Shown here piece by piece: positions 1 to 5,903 of a stretch of 7,076 bases of DNA. The notes below the pieces were generated by a model that worked only from the letters and a program-made list of their open reading frames with translations, had not been told where the DNA came from and did not search any database. Position numbers and translations under genes: made by a program. Position 1 is the first letter of the stretch; every line of letters begins with the position of its first letter. Source of the DNA: Lachnospiraceae bacterium (GTDB taxonomy: Bacteria; Bacillota_A; Clostridia; Lachnospirales; Lachnospiraceae); contig JAGCZE010000260.1 of assembly GCA_017960415.1 (NCBI GenBank), positions 1 through 7,076 on the forward strand. The letters are read 5' to 3'.

Positions 1-3000
1 TATATATATCACGAATTATTGTCCTTTTGTTTATGATGGCGATCCTGACCGGATTGTGCGATCACAGGGCCGTGCAAGCGGCTTCGGAGGTGAAAGGAGT
101 TATTGCGGCCGGAGCGCTGTACATGCGCGAAGGACCGGGCACCGATTACAACAATATCCTGCTTGACGGCGAGAAGGTTCTGCTCGAGCACGGACATGAG
201 GTTACGATCCTCGGAGAGCGTGACGGCTGGTACCATATACGGACGGTCGTTGACGGCGAGGTTGTTGAAGGCTATTCACTGAGCGGTAAGGATTCGGTCG
301 TTTATATTACCGCAGGTGACGGTGAGATCTTTGATGAAACACAGATACTAGGCAAGATCACTGCCAACAGCCTGAATCTTCGAAAAGGTCCTTCTACGGA
401 TCATGACAAGGTGAAGTTTGGCGACGGTACGGTCAAGTTCACCAAAGGACAGGAAGTGCGGATACTGGGCAATAAAGACGGCTGGTATCATGTTAAGGCG
501 GATTATGAGGGAAGCACCGTCGAGGGCTTCTGTCTGAGCGATTATGTTGAGATAACCTGGGGCAGCAAAAGTGATATTCCTGAAGACAGCGGCGAACTGA
601 CCGCGGACACAGGGGATCAGAAAGACAAGGATAAAACAGGCGATAAGGACACCGATAGTACAGATACAGGCAAGAACAGCGACAAAGATAAGGATACAGA
701 CAGTAAAGACAATAAGGATAACGATAAAAAAGACAACGATAAAAAGGATAGCGAGAAAAACGATTCCGGGAACAAAGAGTTTGATCCGACAGATCTGAGC
801 AACGGAGTTCCCGAAGGATACGAGATAACGACGCTGACATGGGCAGCTACGATCAATTACAAGGGAACCGTATCTTCCAAGTCGGGTCTGAATATGAGAA
901 AAACGGCCAGCACGACCGCGAAAGTCGTTGCGGTGCTTGATTGCGGCCAGGAAGTACAGATCATCAAATCAAAGGTTTATACCACCAAAGATGATAACGG
1001 CAAGGATGTTAAGACCAGATGGTACCGCGTGGTTGTAAATACCGGCGGAGAATACAAGGTCGGCTATGTCATCAGTGATTATATTACCGTAGACTGTTCC
1101 GATGATGTGGCAGCGAAGACCAAGAAATCCAAGCTTGTTTTGAGGTCGAAGGCCAAGGACGGCGCCAAGAGAGTCAGAACCGACGACGGCACGGTGATCA
1201 GATTTGCCAAAGGCACAGAGATTGAGATCCTTGATGATGTGATCGGCAAGGACGGTCTCAGATATTTCAAGATTTCCGCAGAATATAAGGGAACCGAATA
1301 TGTCGGTTATATTCCGGCCCTCACCATGACTTGGGTTTCGAACGCCACAGAGTACTCGGTGCAGATACTGACTCCGGTGAAGGAACCTGCGGCAGTGGAA
1401 GAGGTTAAGGGACAGGAACCCGAAGAAAACACGACCCCGAAGGAAAATAATTTTGAAGGCGCCAATGCCCGGATAGCAGGTGCTGCCGGTCTGGCTGTCG
1501 CAAAAGAAGCCAAGGGCTCCGGAGAAAGACTGTTTACCGAAGACAAGAAGCTGATACTGCTGTACGACGGCGATCCGATCGAGGTGCTTGATGTTACGGG
1601 CGGCAGCGATGACAGCTCACAGAGCTGGTGTCATATCAGGTTCTATTTCGACGGAAATGAATATTTCGGATATGTCAGAACGGGCTATGTCGAGGCATAC
1701 AGCTCTCTGACACTGATGGAAACCACCGAATCGGCTTCGGTTTCCAATGTGGATTTTGAAACAAAGCTTGAACAGGAAGGATTTCCGGAGAGCTATAAAG
1801 CGGCGCTGCGCGAGCTCCATGCCCAGTATCCTTCGTGGGAATTCAAGGCTTTCCATACCGGGCTTGACTGGAATGAAGTCATTGCCGCGGAAACAGAAGT
1901 AGGCGTCAACCTGCTTCCGGTTTCTTACAGTGTAGAATGGAAATCTCTCGAGCCCGGAGCCTACAGCTGGAAGACGGATACATGGACCGTATTTGACAGC
2001 ACATACTGGGTAACGGCTTCAAAAGAAGCTGTCGAGTACTACATGGATCCCAGGAATTTCCTGACTTACAATACTGTTTTCCAGTTTGAAGTGCTGAGCT
2101 ACAATCCCGATTACCAGGATTATGCGGGAGTTGCAAATATCCTGAAGAATACAGCCATGTCGGGAGCGACTTATGAATATACCGACAGCCTTGGTAATAC
2201 CAGAACGATCTCCTTTGAAGATACATTCCTGATGGCAGCCGAGTATACCGGTGTGAGCCCGTTCCATCTGGCATCGAGAGCCAAACAGGAGGTTACTCTC
2301 GGAACGGACAAGATGAGCAACAGTGTTAACGGAACCGTGGAAGGCTATGAAGGATTGTATAATTATTACAATATCGGGGCCTACCACAGCACCGTGCCCG
2401 GCGAGAACATCAAGCATGGATTGCAGTTTGCGAACGGCGGAACGAGCAATATCAATGTACTGATACCCTGGACGGATCCTTTCAGGTCAAGAGTCGGCGG
2501 AGCGTACTACATCGGTAATAACTACATCAATAGAGGGCAGAATACGATCTATCTTCAGAAGTTCAACGTTACCAACGGCGGAATGTATGCACATCAGTAT
2601 ATGGCCAATGTTGAAGCGCCTTATTCCGAAGGCATCAGGTGCTACAGAGGATATGTGGATCCCGATCAGATCCCGATCGTATTTTCGATCCCGGTTTATC
2701 TGAACATGCCGGAAGAAGCTTGTCCGAAGCCTGAGAAGAAGTATAATCCGAACAACTGGCTCAAAACATTAAAAATTTATAATAAAAACGGTGATAAACT
2801 TGCACTGACACCGACTTTCGATTATACTAGTGATCAGGAATACAGCCTGATAGTCGATTCGTCGACCGACTACCTCAAGATCAAGGCAACGACAGTGAGT
2901 ACCTTAGCGAAGATCAGCGGGACCGGAGCAGTCAATCCCGATACAGGACTTAACCGGTTCGTCGGAAGTGTAGAAGCAGAAAACGGCGATATCCGTGAAT

Positions 3001-3383
3001 ATGTTATAAATGTTATCCGTGAGGAGGCACCGGAGGGAACTGAGACAACAGAACCTTCCCAGACACCGGAAGATACAGAAGTACCTGAGACAACGGATGT
3101 TCCGGAGAATACACAGGAAAATGAGAACGTTTCGGATACTCAGGATAACGGAGAGACCGGAACAACCGCAGATCCTCAGGAAAACACAGAGAACGGAACA
3201 GGCGGGGAAACTCCGGACAACAGTGATACCGGGCCGGGCATAACGGACGGAACTGCCGGTGATAACGGATCCGGAGCAGCGGACGGAACAACCGGAGAAA
3301 ACGGGGATCCTGCAGCTTCCGGAACAACGGATACTCCCGACATGTCCGATATACCTGTGGTTACGGATGTAACCGGCGGGTGA
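1..3383 (+). CDS. Secreted SH3b-repeat N-acetylglucosaminidase with cadherin-like domain (5' partial)
   Basis: Probable secreted cell-wall hydrolase cleaving N-acetylglucosaminyl bonds in peptidoglycan. The frame is open to the window edge (first complete codon at 3), so the gene begins upstream; residue numbers here count the TTG at 27 as 1. The visible N-terminus is a signal peptide (SR, then IIVLLFMMAILTGL, cleavage probably after AVQA, residue 18). Five SH3b-like repeats follow at about 24-93, 109-178, 278-356, 367-437 and 478-560. The first two have clear LxxRxGP motifs (LYMREGPG, LNLRKGPS); the last two are degenerate. An Asp/Lys-rich linker (about 183-249) splits the array. The hydrolase region (about 577-895) has the clostridial YYMDPRNFL and FQFEVLSY motifs, a likely catalytic Glu755 in SRAKQEV and YYNIGA at 780-785. 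A cadherin-like beta-sandwich (about 909-1001) ends in AENGDIREYVINV, followed by a Thr/Glu/Gly/Asn-rich tail. There is no LPXTG or C-terminal membrane segment, so wall retention probably relies on the SH3b repeats. Catalytic assignment is by motif resemblance. Confidence 0.85.
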   Translation, partial: YISRIIVLLFMMAILTGLCDHRAVQAASEVKGVIAAGALYMREGPGTDYNNILLDGEKVLLEHGHEVTILGERDGWYHIRTVVDGEVVEGYSLSGKDSVVYITAGDGEIFDETQILGKITANSLNLRKGPSTDHDKVKFGDGTVKFTKGQEVRILGNKDGWYHVKADYEGSTVEGFCLSDYVEITWGSKSDIPEDSGELTADTGDQKDKDKTGDKDTDSTDTGKNSDKDKDTDSKDNKDNDKKDNDKKDSEKNDSGNKEFDPTDLSNGVPEGYEITTLTWAATINYKGTVSSKSGLNMRKTASTTAKVVAVLDCGQEVQIIKSKVYTTKDDNGKDVKTRWYRVVVNTGGEYKVGYVISDYITVDCSDDVAAKTKKSKLVLRSKAKDGAKRVRTDDGTVIRFAKGTEIEILDDVIGKDGLRYFKISAEYKGTEYVGYIPALTMTWVSNATEYSVQILTPVKEPAAVEEVKGQEPEENTTPKENNFEGANARIAGAAGLAVAKEAKGSGERLFTEDKKLILLYDGDPIEVLDVTGGSDDSSQSWCHIRFYFDGNEYFGYVRTGYVEAYSSLTLMETTESASVSNVDFETKLEQEGFPESYKAALRELHAQYPSWEFKAFHTGLDWNEVIAAETEVGVNLLPVSYSVEWKSLEPGAYSWKTDTWTVFDSTYWVTASKEAVEYYMDPRNFLTYNTVFQFEVLSYNPDYQDYAGVANILKNTAMSGATYEYTDSLGNTRTISFEDTFLMAAEYTGVSPFHLASRAKQEVTLGTDKMSNSVNGTVEGYEGLYNYYNIGAYHSTVPGENIKHGLQFANGGTSNINVLIPWTDPFRSRVGGAYYIGNNYINRGQNTIYLQKFNVTNGGMYAHQYMANVEAPYSEGIRCYRGYVDPDQIPIVFSIPVYLNMPEEACPKPEKKYNPNNWLKTLKIYNKNGDKLALTPTFDYTSDQEYSLIVDSSTDYLKIKATTVSTLAKISGTGAVNPDTGLNRFVGSVEAENGDIREYVINVIREEAPEGTETTEPSQTPEDTEVPETTDVPENTQENENVSDTQDNGETGTTADPQENTENGTGGETPDNSDTGPGITDGTAGDNGSGAADGTTGENGDPAASGTTDTPDMSDIPVVTDVTGG
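714..758 (+). repeat. 15-nt tandem repeat in Asp/Lys linker
   Basis: Three imperfect 15-nt units encode KDNDK, KDNDK and KDSEK inside the charged linker between the second and third SH3b repeats of the surface hydrolase. The whole linker (about 570-780) is low-complexity Asp/Lys/Thr/Ser and is probably a disordered spacer. Copy number could vary between strains by slippage without breaking the frame. Confidence 0.7.
3243..3329 (+). repeat. 36-nt tandem repeat in C-terminal tail
   Basis: Two 36-nt units encode TDGTAGDNGSGA and ADGTTGENGDPA, followed by a partial third (ASGTT). They lie in the acidic Thr/Gly/Asn-rich tail of the surface hydrolase (residues 1073-1101, counting the TTG at 27 as 1). 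The tail has no recognisable domain and looks like a disordered extension. Confidence 0.6.
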
Positions 3384-3417
3384 TCCGCATTCATGCCTGA
3401 TTTGTATCGGAAAAAGC

Positions 3418-3464
3418 TATCCCTGTTAACACGTTTTTTTTCGTGAATTAACAGAACAGGGATA
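3418..3464 (+). promoter_or_regulatory. Intergenic stem-loop with T8 loop before the cohesin-like gene
   Basis: TATCCCTGTT (3418-3427) is perfectly complementary to AACAGGGATA (3455-3464). Inside, CACG (3430-3433) pairs with CGTG (3442-3445) around a loop of eight T. An alternative uses CTGTTAA (3423-3429) with TTAACAG (3448-3454), because AACAG is repeated directly in the right arm (3450-3454 and 3455-3459). No T tract follows the stem, so it is not a canonical + strand terminator. It ends two bases before the next gene's Shine-Dalgarno, which suggests a role in translation or mRNA processing or stability. The structure is seen in the sequence; the role is inferred. Confidence 0.6.
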
Positions 3465-3466
3465 AA

Positions 3467-3472
3467 AAGGGG
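3467..3472 (+). promoter_or_regulatory. Ribosome binding site of the cohesin-like gene
   Basis: AAGGGG lies six bases before the ATG at 3479 and supports that start over the internal ATG at residue 5. It abuts the upstream stem-loop, so folding could affect ribosome access. Confidence 0.65.
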
Positions 3473-3478
3473 CAGTAT

Positions 3479-4849
3479 ATGAAAACGAAAATGACAAGCG
3501 CGGGTTTCCGCGCATCAAGCGACAGGCGCAGAGCGTCTGTCGCTGTTCTTAAATTGGCAGGAGCAAAGGCAGGAGCCATTATAGCGATAGCCGTGATATG
3601 CCTGATGATATCCGGCCTGTTTGCGGGGACTCCCGTATTTGCATCCAGCTGTAAGATTTATTTTTCTTCATCGGCCAATGAAGTGATGGTCGGTGATACA
3701 GTCGCCATCAGCCTGACTATAGAGGGAGATGTCATACCCGGTATTTTCGAAGGTTATATTTCATATAATTCCGATGTGCTCGAGTATGTATCCGGACCCG
3801 ATTGTATAGCCGGAGGTGAGGGAACGCTCAGGATCAGCGATATGGGTTACGGAAGCGACACACTCGCCAGGAAATACGAGATGCAGTTCAAGGCTTCAAA
3901 GATGGGTACATGTGATTTTTCCATGCGCGGAACTCCCGAAGTATATGAAGCGGATTTGGGATACCTGATGTCGGTTTCCGTGGGGAAGCTTTCTATAGAG
4001 GTAAAAGCTGCCAGCAAGGCATCTTCTGACGCTACACTCGGACTTATGAGGATTAATCCGGGCGAACTTTCTCCGGCATTCTCTGCATCGGTATTTGAAT
4101 ATACCGTATTTGTTCCCTACGAAGTTACGGAGATCTATGTAAGTGCTTCGCCAAACGATCCGACCGCTACGGTAAAGATCGAAGGAAACACAGGACTGAA
4201 TGTGGGACAGAACCGCATTCTGGTGCTTGTTACGGCAGAAAACGGCGATGTGAAAAAATACGTGATTTATGCCGCAAGAGGCCAGGAGGCTGAAGAAGCG
4301 GGGCAGAATACCGCAGCGGACGATCATGATACGAACGGTCAGGGGCAGGAAAACTCTTCCGGAACGGCTCAGCAGAACGGAACATCACAGGGATGGGCAT
4401 TTTACGCAGAGGAAGCCGACGGATCATTGTATCTGACAGCTGATTCAAAGTACAAGGTCAGCAGAAATGCCGGAGATGTCGAGATACCGGACGGTTATAA
4501 CAAGACTTCGGTAATGATCAGCGGTCATACGGTTACCGCCTATGCGCCTGCCAATGAGCCCGGAAGCGATTATCTGCTGCTGATATTGGAAAAGGAAGAC
4601 GGTAAGCCCGAACTGTACAGCTTTGACAGAGTTGAGAAGACGCTGCAGCGCCTGGACAGAAGCAGGATAGTTTTGGGAAATAAAACAGGTTCGGGTTATT
4701 CTACAATTGACGAAGAGGAACTGGTCAGGAGTTACGAGAAGAGCCTTGGAACCATGACTATGGTGATAGCGATACTGAGTGGTGTATGCATGCTGTTACT
4801 GATAATCGTGATCAGGATGGCCATAAAGAACCGTAACGAACTTGACTGA
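3479..4849 (+). CDS. Membrane-anchored cohesin-like and cadherin-like domain surface protein
   Basis: A 456-residue predicted type I membrane protein displayed outside the cell. A long basic N-region (RRR at 16-18) leads into a hydrophobic core (about 32-50), with signal cleavage probably after PVFA (residue 55). Residues about 58-178 resemble a cohesin domain: VGDTVAISL, then GYISYNSDVLEYVSG, with alternating beta-strand patterning. Cohesins classically bind dockerins, but no dockerin is encoded here. Residues about 182-267 form a cadherin-like beta-sandwich ending AENGDVKKYVIY, clearly related to the same module in the preceding gene. A Gln/Asn/Gly-rich linker (about 268-305) leads to an unassigned extracytoplasmic region (about 306-400), then a transmembrane helix (about 426-445) and a short basic tail. 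Start choice rests on AAGGGG six bases upstream. The specific function is not known; a scaffold or anchoring partner for the neighbouring wall hydrolase is an inference. Confidence 0.85.
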   Translation: MKTKMTSAGFRASSDRRRASVAVLKLAGAKAGAIIAIAVICLMISGLFAGTPVFASSCKIYFSSSANEVMVGDTVAISLTIEGDVIPGIFEGYISYNSDVLEYVSGPDCIAGGEGTLRISDMGYGSDTLARKYEMQFKASKMGTCDFSMRGTPEVYEADLGYLMSVSVGKLSIEVKAASKASSDATLGLMRINPGELSPAFSASVFEYTVFVPYEVTEIYVSASPNDPTATVKIEGNTGLNVGQNRILVLVTAENGDVKKYVIYAARGQEAEEAGQNTAADDHDTNGQGQENSSGTAQQNGTSQGWAFYAEEADGSLYLTADSKYKVSRNAGDVEIPDGYNKTSVMISGHTVTAYAPANEPGSDYLLLILEKEDGKPELYSFDRVEKTLQRLDRSRIVLGNKTGSGYSTIDEEELVRSYEKSLGTMTMVIAILSGVCMLLLIIVIRMAIKNRNELD

Positions 4850-4876
4850 CAGGTAGAGCTTTCCGAGGCGTTGCGA

Positions 4877-4918
4877 CATGGCACGGTACGGATTTTCAGG
4901 GTTCTGCCATGATCCGTA
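4877..4918 (+). promoter_or_regulatory. Interleaved inverted repeats in the mcsA leader
   Basis: CATGGCA (4877-4883) is complementary to TGCCATG (4905-4911), and TACGGAT (4887-4893) to ATCCGTA (4912-4918). The arms run A-B-A'-B', so the two 7-bp hairpins exclude each other. A true pseudoknot is sterically unlikely because A' and B' touch with no connecting loop. Neither hairpin covers the mcsA Shine-Dalgarno at 4928-4934. The complementarity is exact; any switching role is speculative. Confidence 0.4.
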
Positions 4919-4927
4919 AGTGGGTGT

Positions 4928-4934
4928 AAGGAGG
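4928..4934 (+). promoter_or_regulatory. mcsA: Ribosome binding site deciding the mcsA start
   Basis: AAGGAGG is a near-perfect Shine-Dalgarno. It is only two bases from the ATG at 4937 but eight from the ATG at 4943. The second spacing is normal, and the resulting N-terminus (MLCEIC) matches the usual McsA start, so 4943 is preferred. Confidence 0.8.
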
Positions 4935-4942
4935 ATATGTGT

Positions 4943-5851
4943 ATGCTGTGTGAGATATGCCATGAAAATGAGGCAAGGATAACATATACCGAGATCATTA
5001 ACGGAGTCAGAAAAGAGCAGCATTTATGTGAAAAATGCGCTGCAAAGCAGTCTCCGTTCAGCAATATTGCCGGCAATTTCAAGATCGGCCCCGATGTTCC
5101 GTTCGGAAATATTCTCTCGGGCCTCTTGCAGAGCTTTGCAAAGGGACTCGGAGCGATGCAGCAGAAGGAATCCATTTGCGGAAGATGCGGCATGACAGCT
5201 TCAGAATTCGCCAAAACGGGCAGACTGGGATGCCCCGATTGTTATGCGGCTTTTGCACCGATCCTCGATAAGAACTTACGGACATTGCAGGGTGCGGTGG
5301 AGAACAAGGCCAAAAGGCCAATGAATGCGGTATATTTTGAACCTGCCAAATATGATCCTTCTTCGATGCCTGATATGAAGGAGCAGGATCCCGCAGATTC
5401 GGGCGAAACAACAGGAAGCGTTCTCGGGACGGCGGGAACGATCGATGATATTCTGAGAATGGATGAAAGCGATATAGCGGATAAACCGAAAAAGAGCCGG
5501 AAGAATTCAAAGGAAAGTACCGGAAACGCAGAAGAAGGAAAGACCACAGGAAGATCGGCTGCAGGAAAATCCACAAAAGCACCTTCGGAGGGAAAATCTT
5601 CGAAAACATCTGCTGCAGGAAAAAATACAAAAGCTGCGGCCGCAGGGAAAAATACAAAAGCTTCGGCTGCAGGAGATACAGGTTCGAAACGATCCGCCTC
5701 AAAGACCGGTGCATCAGGAAAGCAGACGCTTCGAACCAAAGACAATCCTGAGATAGCCGCACTCAGAAAGAAGATGGAAAAAGCCGTAAAAGCCGAAGAT
5801 TACGAGGAAGCGGCAAGACTGAGAGACAGAATACACGAGTTGGAGAAGTAA
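4943..5851 (+). CDS. mcsA: McsA, zinc-finger/UVR activator of McsB, with long repetitive linker
   Basis: McsA is the zinc-binding partner that activates the protein-arginine kinase McsB and helps feed proteins to ClpC. The predicted protein has 302 residues. Four CXXC pairs are present: C3/C6, C29/C32, C79/C82 and C97/C100, with the family pattern CGRCGMTASEFAKTGRLGCPDC. The C-terminus (about 268-302) is a UVR motif (KAEDYEEAARLRDRIHELE) of the kind found in UvrB, UvrC and ClpC. B. subtilis McsA is about 185 residues (recalled). The excess lies between the zinc fingers and the UVR motif (about 115-267): first acidic and Ser/Thr-rich, then Lys/Ala/Ser-rich with a 9-residue tandem repeat. This looks disordered and basic. 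The gene sits 52 nt before mcsB, as in typical mcs operons, but ctsR, which precedes mcsA in Bacillus, is not upstream; surface-protein genes are. Start 4943 is chosen over 4937 from Shine-Dalgarno spacing. Confidence 0.92.
   Translation: MLCEICHENEARITYTEIINGVRKEQHLCEKCAAKQSPFSNIAGNFKIGPDVPFGNILSGLLQSFAKGLGAMQQKESICGRCGMTASEFAKTGRLGCPDCYAAFAPILDKNLRTLQGAVENKAKRPMNAVYFEPAKYDPSSMPDMKEQDPADSGETTGSVLGTAGTIDDILRMDESDIADKPKKSRKNSKESTGNAEEGKTTGRSAAGKSTKAPSEGKSSKTSAAGKNTKAAAAGKNTKASAAGDTGSKRSASKTGASGKQTLRTKDNPEIAALRKKMEKAVKAEDYEEAARLRDRIHELEK
5531..5674 (+). repeat. 27-nt tandem repeat in the mcsA linker
   Basis: Successive 9-residue units read EEGKTTGRS, AAGKSTKAP, SEGKSSKTS, AAGKNTKAA and AAGKNTKAS, then a partial AAG. 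The consensus is (A/E)(A/E)GK(S/T/N)(S/T)K(A/T)x. The two AAGKNTKA copies (5612-5638 and 5639-5665) are nearly identical at DNA level, suggesting recent expansion. The repeat is in frame and adds a positively charged stretch to McsA. Confidence 0.8.
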
Positions 5852-5888
5852 ACAACAGATACACAAGCCGGAGAAGTAAACAACATAT
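5842..5888 (+). repeat. 28-nt-spaced direct duplication across the mcsA stop codon
   Basis: A 19-nt element (5842-5860) beginning GGAGAAGTAAACAACA recurs at 5870-5888 with one mismatch, at a period of 28. The first copy contains the last codons and TAA of mcsA; the second is non-coding and out of frame with mcsA. It accounts for about half of the 52-nt mcsA-mcsB spacer. The purine-rich mcsB ribosome binding site (AAGAGG, 5891-5896) follows immediately. Confidence 0.75.
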
Positions 5889-5903
5889 GCAAGAGGTTAA
5901 ACA

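Noticed and set aside
27..29. TTG as the true start of the surface hydrolase
   Set aside because: There is no Shine-Dalgarno before it, and the frame is open upstream to the window edge with SRIIVL, which completes a normal signal peptide. The start is outside the window.
493..840. Reverse-strand and overlapping reading frames such as this one, opposite the SH3b/linker region
   Set aside because: Low-complexity translation (Tyr/Cys/Leu/Arg-rich) mirrors the repetitive coding strand; no ribosome binding site or domain. Other minus-strand frames in the window were rejected for the same reason.
3030..3380. Sortase signal or dockerin in the hydrolase tail
   Set aside because: No LPXTG-like motif with hydrophobic segment and no duplicated calcium-binding dockerin loops; the tail is only low-complexity.
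3402..3429. Promoter TTGTAT-16-TGTTAA before the cohesin-like gene
   Set aside because: Both boxes are weak and the -10 falls within the hairpin arm; not supportable by sequence alone.
3418..3464. Rho-independent terminator between the two surface genes
   Set aside because: The T run is the loop rather than following the stem, and the sequence after the stem is AAAAGGGG.
4842..4870. Promoter for mcsA with TTGACT as -35
   Set aside because: No acceptable -10 hexamer lies at 16-18 bases downstream, and the motif overlaps the last codons of the preceding gene.
4877..4918. H-type pseudoknot before mcsA
   Set aside because: The two 3' arms are directly adjacent, leaving no loop to cross a 7-bp stem; alternative hairpins are more plausible.
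4937..4939. ATG 4937 as the mcsA start
   Set aside because: The AAGGAGG is only two bases away, too close; ATG 4943 has normal spacing and gives the typical MLC N-terminus.
4850..4942. CtsR or HrcA (CIRCE) operator upstream of mcsA
   Set aside because: No GGTCAAA-type direct repeat and no TTAGCACTC/GAGTGCTAA pair is present.
5531..5674. CRISPR-like array in the mcsA linker
   Set aside because: The repeats are contiguous, in-frame 27-nt coding units with no spacers.
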